From NCBI RefSeq assembly GCF_022179805.1, contig NZ_BPUO01000007.1, forward strand, positions 62,001 to 126,000: a stretch of DNA of 64,000 bases. The letters are read 5' to 3'. Below are positions 1 to 9,306 of the stretch, one piece after another. The DNA is from Cupriavidus pauculus. GTDB taxonomy: Bacteria; Pseudomonadota; Gammaproteobacteria; Burkholderiales; Burkholderiaceae. The translations under genes and the position numbers were made by a program. The stretch's first letter is position 1, and every line of letters begins with the position of its first letter. The notes under the pieces are model-generated. The model saw nothing but the letters and a program-made list of their open reading frames with translations. It made no database searches and had not been told where the DNA came from.

Positions 1-1
1 A

Positions 2-409
2 TCCACGTTCATGAACCGCTCCGGCCTGTCGGTGGTGTCGCTGGCGCGCTTCTACAAGATCCTGCCCGACGAGGTGCTGGTCGCGCACGACGAGATGGAC
101 CTGCCCGCCGGCTCGGTCAAGCTCAAGCGCGGCGGTGGCTCGGGCGGACACAACGGCCTGAAGGACATCTCGGCCCATCTGACCACCCAGGACTACTGGC
201 GCCTGCGCATTGGCGTGGGCCATCCGCGCAACACGCCGGGCGCCGCAACGGGCGGGCGCGAGGATGTGGTCAACTTCGTGCTCAAGCCCCCGCGCAAGGA
301 AGAACAGCAGGCCATCGATGAAGCCATCGACCGCAGCATCGGCCCGCTCGGCATCCTGGCGCGCGGCGAAAGCGAACGCGCGATGATGGAACTGCACACG
401 GGCCGCTAA
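2..409 (+). CDS. pth: Peptidyl-tRNA hydrolase, 5' end missing
   Basis: Pth cleaves the ester bond of peptidyl-tRNAs released prematurely from ribosomes and so recycles tRNA in the cytoplasm. The visible 135 residues are the C-terminal two thirds of the usual ~190. The reading frame is open to the left edge and begins with STFMNRSG, matching the family motif TFMNxSG. HDEMDLP, the glycine-rich [12 protein letters not shown] loop (holding the conserved Asn of the active site) and RIGVGHP follow in order. The gene ends before a strong bidirectional terminator that separates it from the convergent ferredoxin gene. The start codon lies outside the window. Confidence 0.96.
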   Translation, partial: STFMNRSGLSVVSLARFYKILPDEVLVAHDEMDLPAGSVKLKRGGGSGGHNGLKDISAHLTTQDYWRLRIGVGHPRNTPGAATGGREDVVNFVLKPPRKEEQQAIDEAIDRSIGPLGILARGESERAMMELHTGR

Positions 410-448
410 GCCACGCGGCATCGGGCGCGGGACATCGGTCCCGCCATG

Positions 449-490
449 AAAAAACCCCGCCGACCTTGCGGTCGCGCGGGGTTTTTCTTT
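449..490. terminator. Bidirectional intrinsic terminator between pth and ferredoxin gene
   Basis: The arms AACCCCGCcGACC and GGTCGcGCGGGGTT flank a short TTGC loop, with an A run on the left and a T run on the right. It can therefore end transcription from pth (+) and from the convergent ferredoxin gene (-). Confidence 0.85.
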
Positions 491-546
491 TCCTGCCTGT
501 TTCTGCTTGTGGGGGCCGGAACGAAGTGGCCGGATGTGCCTCCGGC

Positions 547-807
547 TCAGCTCACGTGCTTGGCCGCGGTGAGCAGCCGGTAGCGTTGCATCAGCACCTC
601 GTGCGTTTCGACGCGGTTCGGGTCCTTCGGAATGCAAGCCACAGGGCATACCTGCTGGCATTGCGGTTCGTCGAAGTGACCAACGCATTCTGTGCACTTG
701 TTGGGGTCGATCTCATAGATCTCGGGCCCCATGAAGATGGCTTCGTTCGGGCACTCGGGTTCACAAACGTCGCAATTGATGCAGTCGTCGGTGATCAGTA
801 GCGCCAT
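547..807 (-). CDS. YfhL-type 2x[4Fe-4S] ferredoxin
   Basis: A small soluble electron carrier of 86 residues predicted to hold two [4Fe-4S] clusters. The first motif CINCDVCEPECP (Cys9, 12, 15, 19) is canonical. The second is the interrupted form typical of the Allochromatium/YfhL family, with Cys38, Cys41, an eight-residue insertion, then Cys50, Cys54 and Cys58. A C-terminal helical tail of about 25 residues is also typical. It is the last gene of the co-oriented run rsmD-coaD-ferredoxin (67 bp after coaD). Its redox partner cannot be told from the sequence. Confidence 0.93.
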   Translation of the reverse strand: MALLITDDCINCDVCEPECPNEAIFMGPEIYEIDPNKCTECVGHFDEPQCQQVCPVACIPKDPNRVETHEVLMQRYRLLTAAKHVS

Positions 808-873
808 GATGTTTCCTTACATCCGATCCGCCCGCACCCGGACTGGCCACGTCGGCGGATCGAAGCCCGTATT

Positions 874-1575
<702 letters not shown>

Positions 1576-2220
1576 TCAGCCCGCGCCGTTACTGGCCCGG
1601 TGCTGCAGCAGGTGGAAATGCACGGCCCCGGCGCGCGCCTGCCGGATGATCTCCAGCGACGCCGGCACCGGCGCATCGGCACCCACCAGCAGCGCCTTGT
1701 CCGATTCAACGTAGACCACGCCACCCGGCCGCGTCAGGCGCGCCGCATGCTCCAGCGCCGGCCCGATCCAGTCTTCGGCGAACGGCGGGTCCAGGAACAC
1801 CACGTCGAAGCCGCCGGCCTGCATCTGCGCCGCGGCGACGAATGCGTCGGCCTGAATCACGCGCACCTGCGCCGCATCGAGCTTGTACTGGTTGTCACGC
1901 AATTGCTTCGCTACGCGGGGATTGGCTTCCACCATCGTCACGGCGGCAGCGCCGCGCGAGGCGGCTTCGAAGCCCAGTGCGCCGGAGCCGGCAAACAGGT
2001 CCAGGCAGGTCATGCCGGCCAGGTCCTGGCCCAGCCAGTTGAACAGCGTTTCCCTGACGCGATCGGGCGTCGGGCGCAGCCCTTCGGCTTCGAGCACCGG
2101 CAGTAGCGAACGTTTCCAGCGGCCGCCGATGATGCGCACCTGGGCAGGCGCCTGGCGCGGCTGGCGGGACAGAGAAGTTCGCCCGCGCGGTGCGGGCGAA
2201 GGTCGGGATTGCGAATTCAT
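1576..2220 (-). CDS. rsmD: 16S rRNA (guanine(966)-N2)-methyltransferase
   Basis: RsmD methylates G966 of 16S rRNA using S-adenosylmethionine. The 214-residue protein shows the family entry motif VRIIGGRWKR, then LRPTPDRVRETLFNWL, the SAM-binding motif CLDLFAGSGALGFEA, and the catalytic FLDPPF. The start at 2220 (MNSQSRP) gives a short basic Ser/Pro-rich tail before the conserved core. An ATG 54 bases further upstream is in frame but adds only a non-conserved segment. It lies about 100 bp downstream of the M16 protease pair on the same strand. Confidence 0.95.
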   Translation of the reverse strand: MNSQSRPSPAPRGRTSLSRQPRQAPAQVRIIGGRWKRSLLPVLEAEGLRPTPDRVRETLFNWLGQDLAGMTCLDLFAGSGALGFEAASRGAAAVTMVEANPRVAKQLRDNQYKLDAAQVRVIQADAFVAAAQMQAGGFDVVFLDPPFAEDWIGPALEHAARLTRPGGVVYVESDKALLVGADAPVPASLEIIRQARAGAVHFHLLQHRASNGAG

Positions 2221-2319
2221 GCCGTGATTGTAGAGCCTGGCGGTCGCCCGTACAGCCTGGCTGCGCCCTGACAACTCGCCTGCCCCGCGTGCGGAACAGG
2301 CGACAAATCAGCCGTTACA

Positions 2320-3684
2320 TCACTTTTCCGGGCCGCCGACGATGACGGTGGCCATCGCATCAGGATGCACGTGGCGCTGGAAGGCCGCACGCACCTGGTC
2401 GCGCGTGACCTTGTTGATCTGCGCGGTCCACGTGTCCAGGTAATCCAGCGGCAGACCATACCAGCCGATATTGGCCACGTTGGTCAGCAGCTTGCGATTG
2501 CTGTCGATGCGCAGCGGGAAGCCATTGACGAGGTTGTCCTTGGCCGCCTTCAGTTCCGCATCGGTCGGTCCCTGGGCCACGTACTGGGCCACGATCTGCC
2601 GCACCAGCCCCAGCGCCTCGTTGGTGTTTTCCTTCTTGGTCTGCAGCGTGATGCCGAACGGCCCCGGCTGCTTGGACGGCGCGAAGTAGCTGTCCACACC
2701 ATAGGTCAGGCCGCGCTTCTCGCGCACCTGGTCGGTCAGCCGCGAGCTGAATCCGCCACCGCCCAGCACGTAGTTGCCCACCAGCAGCGGGAAGTAGTCC
2801 GGGTCGCCGCGTGCGATGGCCGGCGCGCCGATGGCCACGCTGGCCTGCTGCGCCGGGTGCGGAATTCGCTTCTCGCTGGCCGGGATCGTCAGTTGCACGT
2901 CGGGCAGCTTGGGCGCCGCGCTGCCCTCGGGCAGGCCGCGCGTCATGTCCTCGGCGATCTGCTCGGCCTGCTTGCGGTCGACGGCGCCGATCAGCGTCAC
3001 CACCGCGCGCTTGGCCGTGTAGTTGTCGCGCCAGAACTTCAGCAGGTCTTCCCGTGTAATGGAGCCCACCGATTCCGGTGTGGCTGCCACGCCATACGGA
3101 TGGGTCGGGTAGATGGCCTTCGACAGCGTCTTGTCGGCAATCACGCCAGGACGGGTATCGCCTTCGCGAATCGCCGTGATCAGGCGCTGCTTCTCGCGTG
3201 CCACCACGGCATCGGGGTAGGCCGGGGCCTTGATCAGCTGCCCAGCCAGGCGCAGTGACTGCTCACGTTCCGGCGATGCGGTCAGCGTACGCAGGCCAAT
3301 GCCGCCACGATCGCCACCGGCCGCGCCGCCAAAATCGGCGCCCGTATCGGCAAAGGCGTCGGCAACCTGCGCCTCGTTGCGCGCGGGCTGGCCGTCCTGG
3401 GCGTTCGCGCCCTTGTCGAGCAGTGCCGCGGCCAGCGTCGCCAGGCCGGCCTTGCCGGGCGGGTCATAGCGGCTGCCGGCGTCGAAGTCGATATTGACGT
3501 CGAGCATCGGAATCGACGGGCTCGGCACAAAGAACACCTTGGCGCCGGTGGATGCCGTCCAGCTCTCGATCGGAATGGCGGCGTTGGCGACGGTACCGGC
3601 CAGCAGCGCGGCCGCCCCGCAGGCGGCGCCGGCCAGGCGGCGCAACAGGCGCGGGGATGCAATTGTCATGACGGACAGGGACAT
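2320..3684 (-). CDS. M16 family peptidase, non-catalytic partner
   Basis: A 454-residue secreted M16 (pitrilysin/insulinase) homologue. A signal peptide is visible (RLLRRLAGAACGAAALLAG, then an Ala-rich cleavage region). The fold is recognisable from the SRLTDQVREKRGLTYGVDSYF stretch in the second half. The zinc motif HxxEH is absent: the equivalent segment reads LATLAAALLDKG. It starts 14 bp after the stop of the catalytic homologue, with GAGGAGAG as ribosome site in the gap. By analogy with two-subunit M16B enzymes, the pair probably forms a periplasmic heterodimer in which this chain is the substrate-binding half. The substrate is unknown. Confidence 0.9.
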   Translation of the reverse strand: MSLSVMTIASPRLLRRLAGAACGAAALLAGTVANAAIPIESWTASTGAKVFFVPSPSIPMLDVNIDFDAGSRYDPPGKAGLATLAAALLDKGANAQDGQPARNEAQVADAFADTGADFGGAAGGDRGGIGLRTLTASPEREQSLRLAGQLIKAPAYPDAVVAREKQRLITAIREGDTRPGVIADKTLSKAIYPTHPYGVAATPESVGSITREDLLKFWRDNYTAKRAVVTLIGAVDRKQAEQIAEDMTRGLPEGSAAPKLPDVQLTIPASEKRIPHPAQQASVAIGAPAIARGDPDYFPLLVGNYVLGGGGFSSRLTDQVREKRGLTYGVDSYFAPSKQPGPFGITLQTKKENTNEALGLVRQIVAQYVAQGPTDAELKAAKDNLVNGFPLRIDSNRKLLTNVANIGWYGLPLDYLDTWTAQINKVTRDQVRAAFQRHVHPDAMATVIVGGPEK

Positions 3685-3698
3685 CGCTGCTTCTCTCC

Positions 3699-5234
3699 TC
3701 AGTGACGCAGGCCTTCGGGCGCTGCGGTCTTGGGCTTGTTCGGGTCGATGGGCTGCGGCAGCAGCGTGGCCACGGTCAGGTTGTCGTCGCTGAAATACTT
3801 GCCCGCCACGGCTTGCACCTGCGCGGGCGTGACTTCCTTGATCTTGTCGAGCATGCGGTCGATCTGGCGCCACGAGATATTGGAAATCTCGGCCACGCCA
3901 ATCTCCATGCCCTGCCCGAACACCGAGTCGCGCTTGTAGATCTGGCCGGCCACCACCTGCGCCTTCACGCGCTTCAGCTCTTCCTCGGACACCCCGTTCT
4001 TGGCGATGCGCTGCAGCTCCTCGCGCAGCGCCTTCTCGATTTCCTCGGTGGTGTGGCCGCTGGCCGGCGTGCCGTCGAGCACGAACAGCGACTCGTTACG
4101 GTTGATGCTGTCGTAGCCCACGTTCACGTCGTCGGCCAGGCGCTGCTGGCGCACCAGTTCGCGCGTCAGGCGGGCGTTGTCGTAGCCGTTCAGCACGGCC
4201 GACAAGACCTCCAGCGCGTACGGATCGACGTCCTTCTCGACGTCATGCAGGCGCGGCACCTTGTAGGCCAGCACGATGTAGGGGTTCTCGGCGGGCGCCT
4301 TGACCCAGACGCGCTTGATGCCCTGCTGCGGCGCCTCCAGCTGCGTCTTGCGCGCCGGCAGCGGGCGCGGCTTGAGCTTGCCGTAGTAGCGCTCCGCCAG
4401 CCGGCGGACCTCGTCGGCCTTGACGTCGCCCGTCACCACCAGCATCGCGTTGTTGGGCACGTACCAGGTCTTGTACCAGTCCTGCACGTCCTCGACGTGC
4501 ATGTTGACCAGGTCGTCCATCCAGCCGATCACCGGATGCCGGTAAGGCATGGCCGTGTAGACCGTCGCCAGAAGCTGCTCGTAGACCTTACCGCGCGGAG
4601 AGTCGTCGGTACGCAGGCGGCGCTCTTCCATCACCACCTTCATCTCGCGGTCGAACTCGTCCTTCTTGATGATGAGGTTGGCCATGCGGTCGGCCTCCAG
4701 CTCCATCATCTTCGGCAGGTACTGCTTGGCAATCTGCTGGTAGTAGAGCGTGAAATCGCGGTTGGTCAGCGCGTTCTCGCGTCCGCCCAGCAAGGCGATC
4801 TGGCGCGAGAATTCGCCCACCGGCACCTTGGGCGTGCCCTTGAACATCATGTGTTCAAGCATGTGGGCCACGCCCGTGGTGCCGCTGACCTCGTCCGTGC
4901 CGCCGGCCCGGTAGTAGATCTGGTGCGCCACCGTGGGCGCGCGATGGTCTTCCTTGACGATCACGCGCATGCCGTTGGACAGCCGGAATTCCGTGGTGCC
5001 GGCCTCCGTCTGGCCAACCTGCCCGCCCGTGGCCATGCCCGATGGCGGCCCCTGCGGCGTGGTCGCGCGGGTGGCCTCGCCCTTGGTCTGCGCCAGGGCG
5101 GTGCCCGCCAGCGGACCGGCAAGCGCGGCAGCGATCAGGGTGGAAAGAAAACGCCGCGAGAATCTGGCGGCGCCGGTGGACGGCGATGCGATACGGGCGG
5201 TGCCCGCTCCGGACAAGTCAGCGCAATGGTTCAT
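3699..5234 (-). CDS. M16 family zinc metallopeptidase, catalytic subunit
   Basis: A 511-residue secreted protease. A basic N-terminus (residues 25-48) with a hydrophobic stretch ending [13 protein letters not shown] suggests an exported protein. The zinc-binding motif HMLEH is at residues 124-128 (His124, Glu127, His128), followed by the downstream conserved glutamate region ([22 protein letters not shown]). The start at 5234 (MNHCADL) is the last ATG before the divergent ftsY. The frame runs open for another 1.4 kb over ftsY on the opposite strand, but that extension is low-complexity and antisense. The next gene encodes its inactive partner. Confidence 0.92.
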   Translation of the reverse strand: MNHCADLSGAGTARIASPSTGAARFSRRFLSTLIAAALAGPLAGTALAQTKGEATRATTPQGPPSGMATGGQVGQTEAGTTEFRLSNGMRVIVKEDHRAPTVAHQIYYRAGGTDEVSGTTGVAHMLEHMMFKGTPKVPVGEFSRQIALLGGRENALTNRDFTLYYQQIAKQYLPKMMELEADRMANLIIKKDEFDREMKVVMEERRLRTDDSPRGKVYEQLLATVYTAMPYRHPVIGWMDDLVNMHVEDVQDWYKTWYVPNNAMLVVTGDVKADEVRRLAERYYGKLKPRPLPARKTQLEAPQQGIKRVWVKAPAENPYIVLAYKVPRLHDVEKDVDPYALEVLSAVLNGYDNARLTRELVRQQRLADDVNVGYDSINRNESLFVLDGTPASGHTTEEIEKALREELQRIAKNGVSEEELKRVKAQVVAGQIYKRDSVFGQGMEIGVAEISNISWRQIDRMLDKIKEVTPAQVQAVAGKYFSDDNLTVATLLPQPIDPNKPKTAAPEGLRH

Positions 5235-5294
5235 GCGACCCCGTCTGCTAGAATTTTGGCGATTGATTCTACCGGGGTATTGACCCCTTTCCCA

Positions 5295-6554
5295 ATGTTT
5301 AGTTTCTGGAAGAAGCGCAAGGCCGAGCCGGCTCCCGCGCCCGTTGAGCCGCCGGTTGCCGCGCCCACGCCCGCACCGGTGCCCACGCCGGCCCCGGCTC
5401 CCGCACCGGTTCCGGTTCCGGTTCCGGTTCCGGTTCCGGTTCCGGTTCCGGTGCCGACGCCGGTGCCTGTGCCGGTTCCCGTCCCGGCGCCCATCCCGGC
5501 GCCCGCCCCTGTTCCGGTGCCGGTGCCGGTGCCCGTTCCCGTGCCCGTGCCCGTGCCGGCCCAGGTTCCGCTGCCCCCGCCCGCCCCGGTCGCCTACGAG
5601 CCGCCCGTGGTCGAGGAAATGGAACTGGTGCCGCCGCCCGTGCAGACGGCCGAAGCCAAGCGCGGCTGGATGTCGCGCCTGAAGGCCGGCCTGTCGAAGA
5701 CCAGCCGCAATATTGGCGTGCTGTTCGTCGGCGTGAAGGTCGACGAGGCCCTGTTCGAGGAACTGGAGACCGCGCTGCTGATGTCCGATGCGGGCGTGGA
5801 AGCCACCGAATACCTGCTGAACGAACTGCGCCGCCGCGTGAAGAGCGATCGCATCGAAACGGCCGAAGGCGTCAAGGCGGCGCTGAAGGACCTGCTGGTG
5901 CAGCTGCTCAAGCCGCTGGAGAAGACCATGGAACTGGGTCGCGACCAGCCGCTGGTGATGATGATTGCCGGCGTCAATGGCGCGGGCAAGACCACCAGCA
6001 TCGGCAAGCTCTGCAAGCATTTCCAGAGTTACCACCAGTCCGTGCTGCTGGCCGCCGGCGACACGTTCCGCGCCGCCGCACGCGAACAGCTGACCATCTG
6101 GGGCGAACGCAACAACGTGACCGTGGTGGCCCAGGAAAGCGGTGACCCCGCCGCCGTGATCTTCGACGCCGTGAACGCCGCGCGCGCCCGCAAGATCGAC
6201 ATCGTGATGGCCGACACCGCCGGCCGGCTGCCCACGCAGCTTCACCTGATGGAAGAACTGAAGAAGGTCAAGCGCGTGATTGGCAAGGCCATGCCCACCG
6301 CCCCGCACGAATGCCTGCTCGTGATCGACGCCAACACGGGCCAGAACGCCCTGGCCCAGACGCGCGCCTTCGACGACGCCCTGGGCCTGACCGGCCTGAT
6401 CGTGACCAAGCTCGACGGCACGGCCAAGGGCGGCATCCTGGCCGCCATCGCCCGCCAGCGCCCGGTGCCGGTGTACTTCATCGGCGTGGGCGAAAAGGTC
6501 GAAGACCTGCAACCGTTCAAGGCCGAGGAATTTGCCGAGGCATTGCTGGGGTAA
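5295..6554 (+). CDS. ftsY: Signal recognition particle receptor FtsY with Pro-Val-rich N-terminal domain
   Basis: FtsY is the membrane-associated GTPase that docks SRP-ribosome complexes at the Sec translocon. The 419-residue protein starts MFSFWKKRK, a basic amphipathic membrane-targeting start. Residues 12-98 are almost only Ala, Pro, Val and Thr, mostly Pro-Val dipeptides, replacing the acidic A domain of E. coli FtsY. The N domain starts near residue 125. The G domain has GVNGAGKTT (226-234), [22 protein letters not shown] and a C-terminal [12 protein letters not shown]. It diverges from the M16 genes across a 60-bp gap. Confidence 0.97.
   Translation: MFSFWKKRKAEPAPAPVEPPVAAPTPAPVPTPAPAPAPVPVPVPVPVPVPVPVPTPVPVPVPVPAPIPAPAPVPVPVPVPVPVPVPVPAQVPLPPPAPVAYEPPVVEEMELVPPPVQTAEAKRGWMSRLKAGLSKTSRNIGVLFVGVKVDEALFEELETALLMSDAGVEATEYLLNELRRRVKSDRIETAEGVKAALKDLLVQLLKPLEKTMELGRDQPLVMMIAGVNGAGKTTSIGKLCKHFQSYHQSVLLAAGDTFRAAAREQLTIWGERNNVTVVAQESGDPAAVIFDAVNAARARKIDIVMADTAGRLPTQLHLMEELKKVKRVIGKAMPTAPHECLLVIDANTGQNALAQTRAFDDALGLTGLIVTKLDGTAKGGILAAIARQRPVPVYFIGVGEKVEDLQPFKAEEFAEALLG
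5406..5452 (+). repeat. Tandem CCGGTT hexanucleotide tract within ftsY
   Basis: Almost eight uninterrupted copies of CCGGTT encode a Pro-Val run. A second, more diverged GTGCC[C/G]-type tract continues to about 5562. The unit keeps the frame, so copy-number change would alter linker length without a frameshift. Confidence 0.9.
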
Positions 6555-6568
6555 AGCTTGCAGACCTA

Positions 6569-6599
6569 CTCCCCTCTCCCGCACCGCGGGAGAGGGGAG
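6569..6599. repeat. CCCTCTCCC-family palindromic repeat
   Basis: A perfect 14-bp inverted repeat: CTCCCCTCTCCCGC, a 3-nt loop (ACC), then its exact complement. It lies just after ftsY and has no T tract. Related palindromes occur at 6683, 29447 and 56470, which points to a dispersed REP-like family rather than a dedicated terminator. Confidence 0.75.
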
Positions 6600-6646
6600 A
6601 AAATCGCTCTTGTCGCAATCTGATGCAGTTGGATTGGACCCAAACA

Positions 6647-6679
6647 AGAAAGGCCCGGCAAATGCCGGGCCTTTCTTTT
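6647..6679. terminator. Intrinsic terminator after ftsY
   Basis: Perfect stem AGAAAGGCCCGGCA / TGCCGGGCCTTTCT around an AA loop, followed by TTTT on the plus strand. The A-rich left arm also suits the convergent minus-strand isomerase gene. Confidence 0.85.
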
Positions 6680-6682
6680 AGG

Positions 6683-6718
6683 TTGCCTCCCTCTCCCACA
6701 TATGGGAGAGGGAGGCAA
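6683..6718. repeat. CCCTCTCCC-family palindromic repeat, second copy
   Basis: A perfect 16-bp inverted repeat TTGCCTCCCTCTCCCA with a CATA loop. Its core is shared with the element at 6569. It ends 9 bp before the stop codon of the isomerase gene. Confidence 0.75.
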
Positions 6719-6727
6719 GACAAACCC

Positions 6728-7375
6728 TCACTCGCTATCCGGCTGCACCCCCGGTGCCGCCTTCTGAAACGCCTCCAGTTCCATGCAGTTCGCGTGGATC
6801 TGCGAGATCGTCGGGAACGGAGTCAAGTCCACGTTGAAGCGCTGCGCGTTGAAGACCTGCGGCACCAGGCACAGGTCCACCAGCGTCGGCGTGTCGCCGA
6901 ACGCGTAGCGGCCCACGCGGCCCAGTTGCGCCAGGTTCTTTTCCAGCGATGCAAACCCCTGCTCGATCCAGTGCCGGTACCACGCGTCCTTGGCCTCGTC
7001 CGGGACCTTGAGCTCGTGTTTCAGGTACTTGAGCACGCGTAGGTTGTTCAGCGGGTGGATCTCGCAGGCGATTTCCTGCGCCAGGCCGCGCACCACCGCG
7101 CGGTCGAGCGGGTTGGCGGGCAGCAGCGCTGGCGTCGGATGGGTTTCGTCGAGATACTCGATGATCGCCATCGACTGGATCAGCGGGGTGCCGTCCACCA
7201 CCAGCGTCGGCACCACGCCGTCGGCGTTCAGCGCGCGGTACTCGGGCTTGAGCTGCATGCCGCCTTCCTTGAGCAGGTGCACGCCCTTGTAGTCGTAGGG
7301 CAGGCCCTTCAGGTTCAGGGCGATGCGTACGCGGAACGAGGCCGAGCTGCGGAAGTAGCTGTAAAGCTCCAGCAT
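6728..7375 (-). CDS. Zeta-class GST: maleylacetoacetate or maleylpyruvate isomerase
   Basis: A glutathione-dependent cis-trans isomerase of 215 residues. The N-terminal thioredoxin-like domain begins LELYSYFRSSASFRVRIALNL, holding the zeta-class SSxxxFRVRIAL signature with the catalytic serines. VVPTLVVDG and IIEYLDE follow, and the all-helical C-terminal domain has GDTPTLVDLCLVPQV. The stop of the upstream FAH-family gene is 4 bp away, so the two are co-translated. Either tyrosine/homogentisate (MaiA) or gentisate (NagL-type) catabolism would fit. The FAH partner resembles fumarylpyruvate hydrolases, which favours the gentisate-type reading, but the sequence alone does not decide. Confidence 0.88.
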   Translation of the reverse strand: MLELYSYFRSSASFRVRIALNLKGLPYDYKGVHLLKEGGMQLKPEYRALNADGVVPTLVVDGTPLIQSMAIIEYLDETHPTPALLPANPLDRAVVRGLAQEIACEIHPLNNLRVLKYLKHELKVPDEAKDAWYRHWIEQGFASLEKNLAQLGRVGRYAFGDTPTLVDLCLVPQVFNAQRFNVDLTPFPTISQIHANCMELEAFQKAAPGVQPDSE

Positions 7376-7379
7376 GCCG

Positions 7380-8081
7380 TTACGCCACCTTGATGGTCAG
7401 GTCGCCCACGCCTTCGATGTGGCATTGCATGACGTCGCCCTTGACTACCGGACCCACGCCCTCGGGCGTGCCGCTGTAGATCAAGTCGCCCGGCTGCAGC
7501 TCGAACAGCTTCGACAGGTACGACACCATCTCGGGCACCGACCAGATCAGGTCCGACAGGTCGCCGCGCTGCTTTTCCACGCCATTCACGGCCAGCGTGA
7601 CGGCACCCTTTTCGGGATGACCGATGGCCGAAACCGGCACGATCGGGCCAATCGGGGCCGACTTGTCGAACGCCTTGCCGGTTTCCCAGGGGCGGCCAGT
7701 CTTCTTCGATTCGTTCTGCAGGTCGCGGCGCGTCATGTCTAGGCCGATGGCATAGCCATAGACGTGGCTGGCGGCCTGTTCGACGGTGATGTCACGGCCG
7801 CCCTTGCCGATGGCCACGACCAGTTCCACTTCGTAGTGGCAGTTGCTGGTGCCCGGCGGATACGGGAACGTGCCTTCGGTGTTGTCGGCCACGTAGCTCA
7901 CGGCGTCCGACGGCTTGCAGAAGAAAAACGGCGGTTCGCGATCGGGATCCGAGCCCATTTCACGTGCATGCGCGGCATAATTGCGGCCCACGCAATACAC
8001 CCGGCGCACGGGGAAGCTTGCGCTGCTGCCACGGACCGGCACCCCGACGGGGGCCTGCGGGGCGAATACGAACTCGGTCAT
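7380..8081 (-). CDS. Fumarylacetoacetate hydrolase family protein (fumarylpyruvate hydrolase-like)
   Basis: A 233-residue protein of the FAH C-terminal family, which uses a divalent metal to cleave beta-diketone acids such as fumarylpyruvate into fumarate and pyruvate. Signatures are [28 protein letters not shown], then [14 protein letters not shown] with the metal-binding Glu-x-Glu region and [10 protein letters not shown]. The ATG at 8081 is preceded by AGGAGA; upstream frame extension is not conserved. It forms an operon with the isomerase gene downstream, so the two act in sequence. It diverges from nasT. Confidence 0.88.
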   Translation of the reverse strand: MTEFVFAPQAPVGVPVRGSSASFPVRRVYCVGRNYAAHAREMGSDPDREPPFFFCKPSDAVSYVADNTEGTFPYPPGTSNCHYEVELVVAIGKGGRDITVEQAASHVYGYAIGLDMTRRDLQNESKKTGRPWETGKAFDKSAPIGPIVPVSAIGHPEKGAVTLAVNGVEKQRGDLSDLIWSVPEMVSYLSKLFELQPGDLIYSGTPEGVGPVVKGDVMQCHIEGVGDLTIKVA

Positions 8082-8254
8082 CCAGACTCTCCTGCTTTCT
8101 CTTTTTTGATGGGACGCCACGCCACATGCATTCGGGTTCGGTTCGGTGACGACGGGCGCGGCAGGGGGCAAGCATACACCCTGCGTACGGTGGCATACAG
8201 TGGGTGCATAGCCGGCGCGAATCTTGCATATTGCACCGCAACCAAGCGACCGCC

Positions 8255-8890
8255 ATGAACCGCCGCACCCAGCCCCCAATCGCCAGCGCCCCAGCACCCG
8301 CAGCCGCGCGCCCCTTGCGCATCCTGCTGGTCCGGGATCCGCACGACGCCGACCCGCTCAACGTGGAGACGATCCGCGCCGGATTGGCGCAGGCCGGCTT
8401 CACCGAGGTGCAGACCGTCGACGCCGACCTGAGGCTGCCCGACGTGATTGCCGCCACGCTGCCCGACCTGGTCATCATTGCCTCCGAGTCGGCGGCACGC
8501 GACACCATCGAGCACGTCTGCGTGTCCACCCAGCACGCCCCGCGGCCTATCGTACTGTTCACCGACAACGACGACGCCGAGCGCATCAAGGGCGCCCTGT
8601 CGGCCGGCATTACCGCCTATATCGTCGACGGCCTACGCGCCGAGCGCGTCAAGACCGTGCTCGACGTGGCCTACGCCCGCTTCGAACTGGACCAGCAACT
8701 GCGCGCCGAACTGGACGCCACCAAGCTCAAGCTGGCCGAGCGCAAGACCGTGGAACGCGCCAAGGGGCTTCTGATGGAAGCGCGCGGCATCACCGAGGAT
8801 GAAGCCTACAAGCGCCTGCGCTCGATGGCGATGGAGCGCGGTATCAAGCTCGTCGAGGCCGCCCAGCGCGTGATCGACGTGATGAGCTAA
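8255..8890 (+). CDS. nasT: ANTAR-domain response regulator, NasT type
   Basis: A 211-residue RNA-binding antiterminator. After a Pro/Ala-rich start (20 residues) there is a receiver-like domain ([13 protein letters not shown] to about residue 140), then a short coiled coil and the C-terminal ANTAR domain ([20 protein letters not shown], then [12 protein letters not shown]). ANTAR proteins bind paired hexaloop hairpins in leader RNA and block an adjacent terminator. Exactly such a leader lies 230 bp downstream before nrtA. The ATG at 8255 (MNRRTQ) is used; a frame-open ATG at 8204 is possible. The usual sensor partner NasS is not next to it. Confidence 0.9.
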   Translation: MNRRTQPPIASAPAPAAARPLRILLVRDPHDADPLNVETIRAGLAQAGFTEVQTVDADLRLPDVIAATLPDLVIIASESAARDTIEHVCVSTQHAPRPIVLFTDNDDAERIKGALSAGITAYIVDGLRAERVKTVLDVAYARFELDQQLRAELDATKLKLAERKTVERAKGLLMEARGITEDEAYKRLRSMAMERGIKLVEAAQRVIDVMS

Positions 8891-9088
8891 AAGCCCTCCC
8901 CTCCACGCCAGCCCGGTGCATGCACTAGACTGGCGCCGCACCACTTCCCTCCCTCCGCACGAATTCGAAGTCCCGCCCGGCTGCCTTGCGCAGTGCCGGA
9001 CGCCTTCGCATGCACCGTCCACAGGCGCGGCGCCTCCGCTTGGTGAAAACCGCCGTCCAGCGCACGGATTTGTGCACCGCAACGAGCA

Positions 9089-9104
9089 TGGCATGGCGCT
9101 TGCG
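9089..9104 (+). promoter_or_regulatory. Sigma54 (-24/-12) promoter of the nrt operon
   Basis: TGGCATG-N4-TTGC matches the consensus TGGCAYG-N4-TTGC, with exactly 10 nt between the GG and GC elements. The predicted transcript start near 9115 falls just before the first leader hairpin. This implies NtrC-type enhancer control by nitrogen limitation. Confidence 0.75.
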
Positions 9105-9117
9105 TTATCGATGGCAA

Positions 9118-9210
9118 GGCCAACGACGGCCGGCGGTACCCCCGTAATACCCAGGCAACACCAAGGCAGCATCCACAACATGTGTGCACGCGCATCAACG
9201 ACGACGCGCG
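9118..9210 (+). promoter_or_regulatory. Candidate ANTAR (NasT) RNA target: two AACGAC hexaloop hairpins
   Basis: P1 is GGCC-AACGAC-GGCC at 9118-9131. P2 is an 8-bp stem with one A.C mismatch at 9189-9210 and has the same AACGAC loop. Both loops carry A at position 1 and G at position 4, the hallmark of ANTAR targets. The 57-nt linker is long for the family. The terminator of the nrt leader starts 15 nt after P2, and the NasT gene lies immediately upstream. Confidence 0.65.
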
Positions 9211-9224
9211 CGGCATAGGACAAC

Positions 9225-9292
9225 GGCGTCCTGCACCGCACCTCCGGCTTTCCCAAGAAGCCTGGGCTGCGGTCAGGACGCCTTTTTTCTTT
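9225..9292 (+). terminator. Leader intrinsic terminator (attenuator) of the nrt operon
   Basis: GGCGTCCTG plus ACCGCA (with one bulged C between) pair with TGCGGT and CAGGACGCC, a 15-bp stem followed by TTTTTTCTTT. It ends only 15 nt before the nrtA start, so it must be read through for expression. It is the expected target of NasT antitermination. Confidence 0.85.
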
Positions 9293-9306
9293 CGGAGCCC
9301 ATCGCA

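Noticed and set aside
5406..5562. Short repeats in ftsY as a CRISPR-like array
   Set aside because: Units are 6 bp, contiguous without spacers, and encode an in-frame Pro-Val tract.
5295..6647. Long open frame on the minus strand extending the catalytic M16 gene by about 470 codons across ftsY
   Set aside because: It is antisense to ftsY, mostly Gly/Thr and His/Gly low complexity mirrored from the repeat and GC-biased codons. The signal peptide at 5234 marks the real start.
9062..9075. GCAC-N6-GTGC dyad as an NtrC site for the nrt promoter
   Set aside because: NtrC sites have GCAC-N7-GTGC, and this one sits only 14 bp upstream of the -24 element, too close for an enhancer.
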